The notes under the pieces were generated by a model. The model did not search any database, was not told where the DNA came from, and saw nothing but the letters and a program-made list of their open reading frames with translations. The translations under genes were made by a program, and so were the position numbers. A DNA stretch of 64,000 bases from CAVQUE01 sp046290435 (lineage in GTDB: Bacteria > Actinomycetota > Acidimicrobiia > Acidimicrobiales > UBA8592). Below, piece after piece: positions 17,469-27,227 of the stretch (within the stretch, counting starts at the first letter, position 1; the number at the start of each line of letters is the position of its first letter). Where the stretch lies: positions 1-64,000 of the forward strand of contig JBKAGO010000034.1 of the NCBI GenBank assembly GCA_046290435.1, in the 5' to 3' direction.

Positions 17469-20400
17469 ATGGGATTGAGCTCCATCGCCGCCCGGCTCCT
17501 CGATCACCCGGCGGTCCTCGCCGCGGTCTCGCGGTCGTCGCCGACGGTCGCCGTTCCCGATCCGGCGCGGCCGATCGTCATCACCGCGATCGCCCAGGCG
17601 GGCGAGCGCAGCCCGATCGTGGTCGCCGTGCCGTCGAGCTCCGATGCCGAACGTCTCGAACGCGATCTCGTCACCCTGCTCGGTCGCGACCGCGTCGAGC
17701 TGTTCCCGGCGTGGGAGACCCTGCCCTTCGAGCGGGTGAGCCCGGCGCTCGAGACGATGGGCCGGCGCAACCAGGTGCTCGCATCGTTGGGGACACCGAC
17801 CCAGCCCGATGTCATCGTGGCGCCGATCATCGCGCTCGTGCAGCGCCTGGCGCCCGGCAGCGGCGGCGATCCCGTCGTGGTGGGCGCCGGCGATGTCATC
17901 GATCTCGACGAGACCGTGCGGGCGCTGGTGTCGATGGGCTATCGGCGAGACGTGCAGGTCGAGCATCGAGGCGACCTGGCGGTGCGTGGCTCGATCCTCG
18001 ACGTGTACCCCTCCACGGCCGACGCGCCGGTGCGCATCGACCTCTGGGGCGACGAGGTCGACCGGCTCAGCGAGTTCTCGGTCGCCGACCAGCGCAGCAC
18101 CCGGGCGCTCAGCGAGGTGACCATCCATGCCTGCCGCGAGCTGATCCCCGGAGAGGCCGTTCAGGCTCGGGCCGAGGCGCTCATCGCCGCCGAGCCGTGG
18201 GGCCGCGAGCACTGGCAGCGCCTGGCCGACGGCGAGCTGTTCGACGGCATGGAGTCCTGGCTGCCGTGGCTGGCCGACGAGCCCGAGGTGCTGTTCGACC
18301 GTCTCGGTGCCGACGCCCAGGTGGTGGTGCTCGACCCCCGTCGCTGCCGCGACCGGGCCGCCGACATCCTCGCCGAAGAGGCCGATCTCGCCGAGTCGCT
18401 GTCGCGCACCTGGGGTATCGGCGAGCACGCCGAGTTCCCGCCGCTGCATCTGCCCTTCGATCGGCTCCTGGCGATGACCGATGCGCCGCTGGTGAGCTTC
18501 ACGGGCGTGCCCGAGGGGCCGACGGTGCCCGTCATCGAGGCGTCGGGCTGGGACCCGGGCAGCGGCCGGGCCGCCGATCCGGCCACCTCGGTCCGTCAGT
18601 TCCTCGACGATGGCTGGACGGTCATCGTCGCCGCCGACGGGGCCGGCACCGCCGGTCACCTGGCGCGGCTGTTCGACGAGAACGGCCTCTCACTGGCCGT
18701 CGTCGACGCCGACGATCCCGCGTTGCTCTCGCCGGGGGCACGCATCACCGTCGCCCCGATCGAACGCGGCGTGGTGTTCCCCGAGTTGCAGATCGCGCTC
18801 GTCGCCGAGGGTGAGCTCACCGGCCGCCGGCGGGCCCATCGGCGTCAGCGGGCCCGGCGCCGTGACGCGCAGTCGTTCTTCGACGACCTGCGCACCGGTT
18901 CCTATGTCGTGCACGCCCAGCACGGCGTCGCCCGCTACGGCGGCATCGTCAAGCGGGCCATCGGCGGCACCGAACGCGACTACCTGCTGCTCGAGTACCG
19001 CGGCGGCGACAAGCTCTACGTGCCCAGCGACCAGATCGACACCGTCCGCCACTACACCGGTGGCGACACCCCGTCGCTCAGCCGCATGGGCGGCGCCGAC
19101 TGGAACAAGGCCAAGGCCCGGGTGCGCTCCGCGGTCCAGGAGATCGCCCAGGAGCTGGTGGTTCTCTACCAGAAGCGGGTGACCACCGAGGGCCACGCCT
19201 TCGCGCCCGACACCCCCTGGCAGGCCGAGGTCGAGAACGCCTTCCCGTATCAGGAGACACCCGACCAGCTCGCCGCCATCGAGGCCATCAAGGAGGACAT
19301 GGAGCGGACCACCCCCATGGACCGCCTGGTCTGCGGCGACGTCGGGTTCGGCAAGACCGAGGTGGCGTTGCGGGCGGTGTTCAAGGCCATCCAGGACGGG
19401 TTCCAGGTGGCAGTCCTGGTGCCGACGACCCTGCTGGCCCAGCAGCACTACCAGACGTTCAGCGACCGCTTCGCCCCCTACCCGGTGCGTGTCGAGGTGG
19501 TGAGCCGCTTCCTCACGAACGCCCAGGTCAAGAAGGTCCTGACCGACCTCGCAGCCGGCAAGGTCGACCTCATCATCGGGACGCACCGGCTGTTGTCGGC
19601 CGACGTCGAGTTCGCGAAGCTCGGGCTGTTGGTCGTCGACGAGGAGCAGCGCTTCGGGGTGGGCCACAAAGAGGCCATCAAGGAGATGAAGGCCGAGGTC
19701 GACGTGTTGACGCTGAGCGCCACGCCCATCCCTCGGACGCTCGAGATGAGCCTCACCGGCATCCGTGATCTGACGATCCTCAACACGCCGCCTGCGGACC
19801 GTCAGCCGATCCTCACCTACGTCGGCGAGTACGACGAACGGGCCGTCGCCGAGGCCATCCGGCGCGAGCTGCTCCGTGAGGGGCAGGTGTTCTTCGTGCA
19901 CAACCGTGTGGCCGACATCGACCAGGTCGCCGCCGACCTGCGTGAGCTGGTACCCGAGGCCCGCGTCGCGGTGGCGCATGGCCAGATGGACGAGGGTTCG
20001 CTCGAGCAGGTCGTCATCGACTTCTGGGAGGGCGACTACGACGTCCTGGTGTGCACGACCATCATCGAGTCCGGCATCGACATGCCCACCGTGAACACGT
20101 TGGTGGTCGACCGGGCCGACCTGTTGGGGCTCGGGCAGATGCACCAGCTCCGCGGCCGCGTGGGCCGTGCCGGCTCGCGTGCCTACGCCTATCTGTTCAC
20201 GCCCCAGGACCGCCAGCTCAGCGAGGAGGCCTACGAGCGTCTCAAGACCATCGGCGAGGCCACCGAGCTGGGGTCGGGCTTCAAGATCGCCATGCGCGAC
20301 CTCGAGATCCGCGGCGCCGGCAACCTGTTGGGCACCGGCCAGAGCGGGCACATCGCCGCCGTCGGCTACGACCTGTACTGCCAGTTGGTGACCGAGGCGG

Positions 20401-20921
20401 TGGCGGAGCTCAAGGGCGAGGTCGCCGAGGAGGTGCCCGAGATCAACGTCGAGATCCCCGTCGAGGCCCACCTTCCGGTCGACTACGTGCCCAAGGAGGA
20501 GCTGCGCCTCGAGGCGTACCGTCGCCTGGCGTCGGTCGTCACCACCGAAGGCGTCGACGACATCCGCGCCGAGTGGGAGGACCGGTACGGCCCGGTGCCC
20601 GAACCGGCCGAGGCGCTACTGGCCATCGCCCGGCTGCGGGCCACGTGCGTACGCCTGGGTATCACCGACATCTCGGTCACCAAGGGCCCCGGCTTCGGGG
20701 GACCCGCCTGGCTCGCGAAGATCTCGCCGATCACGTTGCGCATGAGCAAGGCCGTGCGTCTCGACCGCATCTACAAGGGCTCCTTCTACAAGGAGGAGCT
20801 CCGCCAGCTCCACCTCGCGTTGAAGTCGAAGGCCGGTGCGCCCCAGGTCATCATCGATGCCCTCGACGACCTCATCCCCGCCGAAGAGCCCGTCGTGGTG
20901 GCGGCGTCGGCGGGGGAGTGA
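17469..20921 (+). CDS. mfd: Transcription-repair coupling factor Mfd
   Basis: The 1150-residue SF2 translocase removes RNA polymerase stalled at DNA lesions and recruits UvrA. Order of domains: UvrB-like N-terminal region (LFPAWETLPFERVSP), RNAP-interacting CarD-like domain (around residues 470-560, YVVHAQHGVARYGGI), then the helicase core. Walker A is CGDVGFGKTEVALRA, the DEEQ box is VVDEEQRFGVGHKE, and later motifs are HNRVADID, TTIIESGIDMPTVNT and QLRGRVGRAGSRAYAYL. The C-terminal TRCF domain is present. Length is typical. Confidence 0.97.
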   Translation: MGLSSIAARLLDHPAVLAAVSRSSPTVAVPDPARPIVITAIAQAGERSPIVVAVPSSSDAERLERDLVTLLGRDRVELFPAWETLPFERVSPALETMGRRNQVLASLGTPTQPDVIVAPIIALVQRLAPGSGGDPVVVGAGDVIDLDETVRALVSMGYRRDVQVEHRGDLAVRGSILDVYPSTADAPVRIDLWGDEVDRLSEFSVADQRSTRALSEVTIHACRELIPGEAVQARAEALIAAEPWGREHWQRLADGELFDGMESWLPWLADEPEVLFDRLGADAQVVVLDPRRCRDRAADILAEEADLAESLSRTWGIGEHAEFPPLHLPFDRLLAMTDAPLVSFTGVPEGPTVPVIEASGWDPGSGRAADPATSVRQFLDDGWTVIVAADGAGTAGHLARLFDENGLSLAVVDADDPALLSPGARITVAPIERGVVFPELQIALVAEGELTGRRRAHRRQRARRRDAQSFFDDLRTGSYVVHAQHGVARYGGIVKRAIGGTERDYLLLEYRGGDKLYVPSDQIDTVRHYTGGDTPSLSRMGGADWNKAKARVRSAVQEIAQELVVLYQKRVTTEGHAFAPDTPWQAEVENAFPYQETPDQLAAIEAIKEDMERTTPMDRLVCGDVGFGKTEVALRAVFKAIQDGFQVAVLVPTTLLAQQHYQTFSDRFAPYPVRVEVVSRFLTNAQVKKVLTDLAAGKVDLIIGTHRLLSADVEFAKLGLLVVDEEQRFGVGHKEAIKEMKAEVDVLTLSATPIPRTLEMSLTGIRDLTILNTPPADRQPILTYVGEYDERAVAEAIRRELLREGQVFFVHNRVADIDQVAADLRELVPEARVAVAHGQMDEGSLEQVVIDFWEGDYDVLVCTTIIESGIDMPTVNTLVVDRADLLGLGQMHQLRGRVGRAGSRAYAYLFTPQDRQLSEEAYERLKTIGEATELGSGFKIAMRDLEIRGAGNLLGTGQSGHIAAVGYDLYCQLVTEAVAELKGEVAEEVPEINVEIPVEAHLPVDYVPKEELRLEAYRRLASVVTTEGVDDIRAEWEDRYGPVPEPAEALLAIARLRATCVRLGITDISVTKGPGFGGPAWLAKISPITLRMSKAVRLDRIYKGSFYKEELRQLHLALKSKAGAPQVIIDALDDLIPAEEPVVVAASAGE

Positions 20922-20965
20922 GGTCCGTGGCCGAGAAGCCGGCTGGGTCCGCACCGAGGTCCGGT

Positions 20966-20990
20966 AGGGCAGGGCAGGGCAGGGCAGGGC
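20966..20990 (+). repeat. (AGGGC)5 tandem repeat
   Basis: Five perfect copies of AGGGC, followed by AGGGG, lie 45-69 bases downstream of the mfd stop and directly before a truncated repeat copy. Pentanucleotide runs are prone to slippage; a regulatory role is speculative. Confidence 0.9.
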
Positions 20991-20991
20991 A

Positions 20992-21011
20992 GGGGTCACT
21001 TCAACCAACTC
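20992..21011 (-). repeat. Truncated inverted copy of repeat family B
   Basis: GGGGTCAC followed by TTCAACCAACTC matches the two ends of the family B unit (GGGGTCAAGTCG...TTTCAACCAACTC) with the middle deleted. It faces the two intact copies at 21041 and 21081. Confidence 0.65.
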
Positions 21012-21040
21012 CGAGTGGTCGGGCCGGGTGGCAGGCGGGG

Positions 21041-21076
21041 CCGAGTTGGTTGAAAGTACGACTTGACCCCAGTGGT
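21041..21076 (+). repeat. Repeat family B, copy 1 of a tandem pair
   Basis: A 36-base unit beginning CCGAGTTGGTTGAAAGTACG and ending GACTTGACCCCAGTGGT (overlapping). It is identical to the next copy 40 bases downstream. The core GTTGGTTGAAAGTACGACTT-GACCCC recurs at 34.26-34.41 kb. Confidence 0.92.
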
Positions 21077-21080
21077 GCCC

Positions 21081-21116
21081 CCGAGTTGGTTGAAAGTACG
21101 ACTTGACCCCAGTGGT
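21081..21116 (+). repeat. Repeat family B, copy 2 of a tandem pair
   Basis: An identical 36-base copy of the unit at 21041-21076. It ends 20 bases before the chosen GTG start of the downstream lipoprotein gene, so it lies where that gene's promoter or leader would be. Confidence 0.92.
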
Positions 21117-21136
21117 TGCCGGTACCCTCTGGCCTC

Positions 21137-21637
21137 GTGCGTGCGCGACTGATCGTCTCCGTCCTTGCCGGCCTCTTCGTCGTGGGCGGGTGCGCCGGCA
21201 CGGGGACGCCGGCGGCCACCGTCAACGGTGACGACATCGACCGCAGCACCGTCGCCGACCTGATCGAGACGGTGCAGTCCGGCGACGACCCCGCCTTCGC
21301 CGCGCAGTTCGAGCCCGTGCCGGGGGTGTTCCCCGCGGAGTTCGCATCGCAGATCCTGACGGTGCTCATCCAGGACCAGGTCCTCTCCCAGGCAGTCGAG
21401 GAACTCGACCTCGAGGTCACCGACGAAGACATCGCCGATGCCCGGGCCCAGGGGCAGAGCTCGGGATTCGACGAGATCGACGAACTGTCGAGCCGGGTCA
21501 CGGCCAACGCCATCGCTGTCGGTGACATCGCCCCGTTCTTCGCTGAAGCCGAGGTCAAGGTCGACCCCCGCTACGGGGTGTGGGATTCGACCCGGGCCCA
21601 GGTCGTTCCCCCGGCGTTCGCGGACCAGGTCGGCTGA
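21137..21637 (+). CDS. SurA N-terminal-domain lipoprotein
   Basis: The 166-residue protein has a lipoprotein signal (LIVSVLAGLFVVGGCAG, lipobox VGGC). The mature part resembles the SurA/PrsA N-terminal chaperone segment (VNGDDIDRSTVADLI; ILTVLIQDQVLSQAVEELDL). No PPIase (rotamase) domain follows, so it may act as a chaperone or holdase on the outer face of the membrane (inference). GTG at 21137 is chosen because it gives a compact signal peptide; the frame is open slightly further upstream into the repeat. It lies between mfd and mazG, 8 bases before the latter. Confidence 0.75.
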   Translation: MRARLIVSVLAGLFVVGGCAGTGTPAATVNGDDIDRSTVADLIETVQSGDDPAFAAQFEPVPGVFPAEFASQILTVLIQDQVLSQAVEELDLEVTDEDIADARAQGQSSGFDEIDELSSRVTANAIAVGDIAPFFAEAEVKVDPRYGVWDSTRAQVVPPAFADQVG

Positions 21638-21645
21638 GTCCGGCA

Positions 21646-23034
21646 ATGGCTCCTGGGGCCGCGGCGGCGGACCAGCGGCCCCGGGTGGTCGTCGTCGGGC
21701 TCGGCCCGGCCGGCCCCGAGCTGATCACCCCCCAGACCCTGTCGGTGCTGACCGATACGACGCCCCGCTTCGTGCGTACCCTGCGCCACCCCGCGGCCAC
21801 GGCGTTCGCCGAGCACGACCTCGCCGTCGCCGCATTCGACGGGCTCTACGACACCCACGACACCTTCGACGAGGTCTACGCCGCCATCACCGACGCACTC
21901 GTCGCTGCGGCAACCACGCATGGCCGGGTGGTCTACGCGGTGCCGGGCTCGCCCCGGGTGCTCGAGCGCAGCGTCGAACAGCTCATGGCCGACGACCGGG
22001 TGGCGGTCGAGTTGGTGCCCGCCATGTCGTTCCTCGACCTCACCTGGGCCAGGCTCGGCATCGACCCCGTCGAGGTCGGCGTGCGTCTTGTCGACGGCCA
22101 CGTCTTCGCGACCGCGGCGGCGGGGGAGCGCGGGCCGCTGCTGGTGGCGCACTGCCACAACCAGCGGGTCCTGTCGGACATCAAGCTGTCCGTCGACGAG
22201 CCCGGCGACACGCCCGTCACGGTCCTGCGCGGGCTCGGCACCCACGACGAGACCATCACCACCGTGGCTTGGGCCGATCTCGACCGCTCGGTCGAGGCCG
22301 ACCACCTCACCAGCCTCTGGATCCCCGAGCTCACGGCGCCCGTTGCGGTCGAGCTCGTCCGTTTCGACCAGCTCGTGCAGACACTGCGCCGCGAGTGCCC
22401 CTGGGACCGCAGCCAGACCCACGCCAGCCTCCGTCGGCACCTCATCGAGGAGGCCTACGAGGTGGTCGATGCCATCGACGGCTTCGATCCCGACACCGGT
22501 GAGGGCGCAGAGCATCTCGAAGAAGAGCTGGGCGACCTGTTGTTCCAGGTCTTCCTGCATGCTGCGATGGCGGCCGAGGAGGGCTGGTTCGAGCTCGCCG
22601 ACGTCGCCCGTGGCGTGCACGACAAGCTCCACGCCCGCCATCCGCACGTCTTCGGATCCACCGACTTCGACGCAGGTGCCGAGACCACGATGGAGGAGCT
22701 CGCGGTCAGCTGGGAAGCCGCCAAGCGGTCCGAGAAGGACCGGGGTTCGGTGATGGACGGGATCGCCCGGGGTCTCCCGGCGCTGGCGCTGGCCGAGAAG
22801 GTGCTGAAGAAGGCCGCCTCGGTGGGTCTCGAGCCGACCGATGCGGCTTCGGCCGCCGACGCGCTGCGGACGCTCCTCGACGTCGTCGCCGGCGACGAAA
22901 CCGTCGACGACGCTGCGCTGGGCCGGGTGGCCGTGGAGCTCGCAGGCATCGCCCGGCGGGCCGGCATCGACGTCGAGATGGCCACCCGCGCCGAGGCCAT
23001 CGCCCTGGCCGAGCGCGTCCGAGCCGTCGAGTAG
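21646..23034 (+). CDS. mazG: Tetrapyrrole-methylase-like/MazG fusion (YabN type)
   Basis: The 462-residue protein has an N-terminal SAM-dependent tetrapyrrole methylase-like domain (VVVVGLGPAGPELITPQTL; VYAVPGSPRVLERSVEQL) to about residue 215. A MazG nucleotide pyrophosphohydrolase domain follows (FDQLVQTLRRECPWDRSQTH, HLIEEAYEVVDAI, LEEELGDLLFQVFLHA, with the metal-binding EExxE helices). MazG hydrolyses (d)NTPs to monophosphates and takes part in nucleotide-pool cleaning and stress. The ATG follows the lipoprotein stop by 8 bases, so the two are likely co-transcribed. The stop is directly followed by a REPIN-like element. Confidence 0.9.
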   Translation: MAPGAAAADQRPRVVVVGLGPAGPELITPQTLSVLTDTTPRFVRTLRHPAATAFAEHDLAVAAFDGLYDTHDTFDEVYAAITDALVAAATTHGRVVYAVPGSPRVLERSVEQLMADDRVAVELVPAMSFLDLTWARLGIDPVEVGVRLVDGHVFATAAAGERGPLLVAHCHNQRVLSDIKLSVDEPGDTPVTVLRGLGTHDETITTVAWADLDRSVEADHLTSLWIPELTAPVAVELVRFDQLVQTLRRECPWDRSQTHASLRRHLIEEAYEVVDAIDGFDPDTGEGAEHLEEELGDLLFQVFLHAAMAAEEGWFELADVARGVHDKLHARHPHVFGSTDFDAGAETTMEELAVSWEAAKRSEKDRGSVMDGIARGLPALALAEKVLKKAASVGLEPTDAASAADALRTLLDVVAGDETVDDAALGRVAVELAGIARRAGIDVEMATRAEAIALAERVRAVE

Positions 23035-23035
23035 T

Positions 23036-23123
23036 GGGGTCAGACCCCGCTTTCCCGCTTTCTCGCAAGAACGACGCTCGGGCGGTGACGTGACGAGAAA
23101 GCGGGAAAGCGGGATCTGACCCC
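23036..23123. repeat. REPIN-like inverted repeat, family A, copy 1
   Basis: Two 30-base arms (23036-23065 and 23094-23123) are inverted copies with one mismatch, separated by 28 bases. The left arm begins with the 13-base palindrome GGGGTCAGACCCC, then GCTTTCCCGCTTTCTCG. The element starts two bases after the mazG stop. The same arms occur at 35596-35684 with a different centre. Confidence 0.95.
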
Positions 23124-23329
23124 GGCGCTCGGTCATCCCCATGCCGCGCGCGCTAAGTGACATCGATGTAGTTTGTCCGGCCCCCCATCGAACAGGTGTC
23201 CGGCATCCCTCGATGGTGCGCGAAATTCGTCTTTGATCTCTTCCGATCAGGGAATCCGGCGACTACGGTGATCCCGCTTTCGCACACCAGCCACACGAGC
23301 AACACAGGGCGCCTCGGCCATGCAACACC

Positions 23330-23354
23330 GAATTCGCGCGGATCGCGCGAATTC
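23330..23354. promoter_or_regulatory. Perfect 25-base palindrome upstream of eno
   Basis: GAATTCGCGCG (23330-23340), the three bases GAT, then CGCGCGAATTC (23344-23354): an 11-bp perfect dyad 50 bases before the eno start. It could be an operator for a dimeric regulator or a stable leader hairpin. It is unrelated to the three repeat families. Confidence 0.6.
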
Positions 23355-23404
23355 GCGGTTGCCGGCGATGGTGCTCGGATTGCTCGCCAACCAAGGAGCC
23401 TCGC

Positions 23405-24703
<1,299 letters not shown>

Positions 24704-24708
24704 CCTCG

Positions 24709-25350
24709 ATGCCCTCCCCGCCCACCGGGCGTCGACCCCGCTCGACGCCGGCCACCTCCAGATCGTCCGGCGCCTCGTCCCGCCGAGCCAACGGCACATC
24801 GGCGCGCCCGCAGCGCCCCGCGACGGGCAAGCGCCCCGCGGCGGACAAGCGATCCGCAGCGGCGCCCAAGGGCACCAAAGCCCGTCCCGGCACCGCGCGC
24901 CCGGCTGCCGAGCGTCGGGTCCGCCCGGTGGCCGCGTCGTCGACGGCGGCACGCGGCCCCGACGGGCGCACCGCCGGTACCCGCCGGGCCTCGTTGCACA
25001 CTGCGCCGCTGGCACGGGTGGCGGGTCGGGTGCTGCTGCCGCTGCTGATCCTCGCGTCGATCGTGGTCGTGTTGGGCTACGCCGTCTTCCCGACGCGCAC
25101 ATGGCTCGACCAGCGGGCCACGATCGCCGAACGTCAGGACGAACTGGCCGCCCTCGACGCCGAGATCGCCGAGCTCACCGCCACCGTCCGCCTCCTCGGC
25201 ACCGACACCGAGATCGAACGCATCGCCCGCGTCGACCACGGCCTGGTCAAGCCCGGCGAAGAGGCCTACGCAGTCCTTCCTGCGGCTCCCGAGCCCGTGC
25301 GCATGCCGGCCGCGTGGCCCTTCGTGACCCTGGCCGGCCAGATCGACTGA
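24709..25350 (+). CDS. ftsB: FtsB/DivIC septum formation initiator family protein
   Basis: The 213-residue protein has a ~100-residue basic, Ala/Pro/Arg-rich cytoplasmic N-terminal tail, one transmembrane helix (LLPLLILASIVVVLGYAVF, near 107-126), and a short coiled coil (ERQDELAALDAEIAELTATV). The conserved ERIARVDHGLVKPGEEAY motif follows. FtsB links FtsQ and FtsL to the divisome in the septal membrane. Eno followed by ftsB is the standard actinobacterial order; the DUF501 and ppx genes that normally come next are displaced to 37 kb here. Confidence 0.9.
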   Translation: MPSPPTGRRPRSTPATSRSSGASSRRANGTSARPQRPATGKRPAADKRSAAAPKGTKARPGTARPAAERRVRPVAASSTAARGPDGRTAGTRRASLHTAPLARVAGRVLLPLLILASIVVVLGYAVFPTRTWLDQRATIAERQDELAALDAEIAELTATVRLLGTDTEIERIARVDHGLVKPGEEAYAVLPAAPEPVRMPAAWPFVTLAGQID

Positions 25351-25443
25351 CGACCTGCCGGGAGCCGTTCTCGCACCGGTGCCGAGGCGTCGGTTGCGCC
25401 GTCTGGTTTGGAACGGTCGTTCGATGTGGCACAGTCATCAGCT

Positions 25444-26400
25444 GTGACTTTTCCCATCGAGGCCTCCGGGCTGCAGCGTTCCTTCGGATCTCTCGTCGCC
25501 GTGGACGGCATCGATCTCGCCGTCCGCCAGGGCGAGATCTTCGGCTTCCTCGGGCCCAACGGGGCCGGCAAGTCGACCACCGTGCGCATTCTCACCACCT
25601 TGTTGCGTCCGACCGGCGGGAGCGCCCGCGTGGCCGGGCTCGACGTCGTGACCGATGCCGCTGCGGTGCGCCGCCGCATCGGCGTCGCCCTCCAGGACGC
25701 CGCCATCGATCCGTTGATGACCGGCGACGAGCTGTTGCGCCTGCAGGCCGTGCTGCACGGCATCGGACGCTCCCGCGCCGGTCGGCGCATCGACGAGCTC
25801 CTCGAGCGGGTGGGGCTCACCGAGGCCCGAGGGCGGCGGGTGGGTACGTACTCGGGCGGTATGCGCCGCCGGCTCGACCTGGCCATGTCGCTCGTCCACG
25901 AACCCGACGTGCTGTTCCTCGACGAGCCCACCACCGGCCTCGACCCCACCAGCCGCATGGCGCTGTGGGAGGAGGTCCGGTCGCTCAACGCCGATCACGG
26001 CACGACGGTGCTGTTGACCACCCAGTACCTCGAAGAAGCCGATGCCCTCGCCGAGCGGGTCGCCATCATCGACGGCGGCCGCATCGTGCGCCAGGGCTCG
26101 CCCTCCGAGCTCAAGGCCGCGGTGGGCGCCCCGACGCTGCGCATCGACGTCGCCGAGCACCAACTCGACGTCGCCCGAGCCGCGGTCGCGCCCTACGGCG
26201 AGGCCCGCCCGGCGCGGCGCGGCCGGATAGCGATCGGTCTCGACGGCGGCACCGCCGGTATCTCCGAGGTCATGCGGGCGCTCGGCGACGCCGGTATACC
26301 GATCCGCCACGTCGAGCTCGTCGAACCGAGCCTCGACGACGTGTTCGCCGAGGCCACGGGGCGCCGCCTCGAGGGCGGCGACTCCGAGGCGGCCGCATGA
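25444..26400 (+). CDS. ABC transporter ATP-binding protein, DrrA/ABC-2 exporter type
   Basis: The 318-residue nucleotide-binding subunit has Walker A GPNGAGKSTTVRI, Q-loop VALQDAA, ABC signature YSGGMRRRLDLAMSL, Walker B VLFLDEPTTGLDP and the H-loop TTQYLEEAD. The C-terminal ~100 residues form the DrrA-type accessory domain. GTG at 25444 is preferred; a start 36 bases upstream is also in frame. Its ATGA overlap with the first permease shows translational coupling. The family exports drugs, lipids or polysaccharides; substrate is unknown here. Confidence 0.92.
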   Translation: MTFPIEASGLQRSFGSLVAVDGIDLAVRQGEIFGFLGPNGAGKSTTVRILTTLLRPTGGSARVAGLDVVTDAAAVRRRIGVALQDAAIDPLMTGDELLRLQAVLHGIGRSRAGRRIDELLERVGLTEARGRRVGTYSGGMRRRLDLAMSLVHEPDVLFLDEPTTGLDPTSRMALWEEVRSLNADHGTTVLLTTQYLEEADALAERVAIIDGGRIVRQGSPSELKAAVGAPTLRIDVAEHQLDVARAAVAPYGEARPARRGRIAIGLDGGTAGISEVMRALGDAGIPIRHVELVEPSLDDVFAEATGRRLEGGDSEAAA

Positions 26401-27227
26401 CCGCCACCACGACGCGTCCTCCCGGCGACGACGCCGACACCGCCACCGACACCGTCGGGTGGCCCGCCGCCCTGGCGGAGCTGTCGCGGCGATCCATCAT
26501 CGGCACGGCGCGCAAACCGCAGAACTGGCTGCCGGGCATGTTCTTCCCGCTGATGCTGGCGGCGGTCTATTCGTCGCAGTTCGCGAAGGCGGTGGACCTG
26601 CCGGCATTCCCGTACGACGACATCACGTTCCTGGACTTCATCCTGCCGGCGTCGATCCTGCAGGGCGTGGCCTTCGGTTCGATCGGCGGCGCCAGCGACC
26701 TGGCGATCGACATCGAGAACGGCTTCATGGACCGTCTCGTCTCGTCGCCGGTGGCGCGGCCGGTGATCCTGCTCGGACGCCTGGCGGGTTCGGTGGCGTT
26801 CGCCATGGCCCAGGCGGTCTTCTTCCTCGTCATCTTTCTCGCCTTCGGCGCCGAGCTGCGCGGCGGTGTGGCGTCGGGGATCGCGATCATGGTGGTCTCT
26901 GCGGGGCTCGCTCTGGGACTCGGGGGCCTCGGTGCAGCGATCGCGCTGCGGACCGGCTCCCAGGAAGTCGTCCAGAGCATCTTCCCGCTGATCTTCGTGA
27001 TGATCTTCGTCAGCTCGGCATTCTTCCCGGTGCCGCTGATGGAGGGCTGGTACGGCGATCTCGCCGCAGCCAACCCCATCACCTGGATCATCGACCCCAC
27101 CCGACGCCTCAGCGTCGAGGGCTTCGCCTGGTCCGACGTCGGCCAGGCGGTGGGCCTGTCGGCGGTGCTGGCCGTGATCGGCGTCGCGGTGGCGTTCGGG
27201 CAACTCCGCCACCGGGTGGCGCAATGA
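26397..27227 (+). CDS. ABC-2 type permease, first copy
   Basis: The 276-residue membrane protein has about six predicted helices (segments such as MFFPLMLAAVYSSQF, VFFLVIFLAFGAELR, IFPLIFVMIFVSSAFFPVP). It carries the ABC-2 family ENGFMDRLVSSPVARPVILL segment and the ANPITWIIDPTRRL motif. Its start overlaps the stop of the ATPase gene by ATGA, and its stop overlaps the next permease start in the same way. Together with the second permease it would form a heterodimeric exporter. Confidence 0.9.
   Translation: MTATTTRPPGDDADTATDTVGWPAALAELSRRSIIGTARKPQNWLPGMFFPLMLAAVYSSQFAKAVDLPAFPYDDITFLDFILPASILQGVAFGSIGGASDLAIDIENGFMDRLVSSPVARPVILLGRLAGSVAFAMAQAVFFLVIFLAFGAELRGGVASGIAIMVVSAGLALGLGGLGAAIALRTGSQEVVQSIFPLIFVMIFVSSAFFPVPLMEGWYGDLAAANPITWIIDPTRRLSVEGFAWSDVGQAVGLSAVLAVIGVAVAFGQLRHRVAQ

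Larger units (their letters stand above)
23035..23404. other. 370-base mazG-eno intergenic region
   Basis: The first quarter is the family A element. The remainder is less GC-rich than the genes around it and holds the palindrome at 23330-23354. No convincing open frame was found. I could not fix a -35/-10 pair with standard spacing, though the eno promoter must lie here because the upstream gene ends in the repeat. Confidence 0.6.

Noticed and set aside
21000..21120. CRISPR array from evenly spaced repeats
   Set aside because: Only two direct 36-base copies, a 4-base spacer between them, an inverted relative nearby, and no cas genes in the window.
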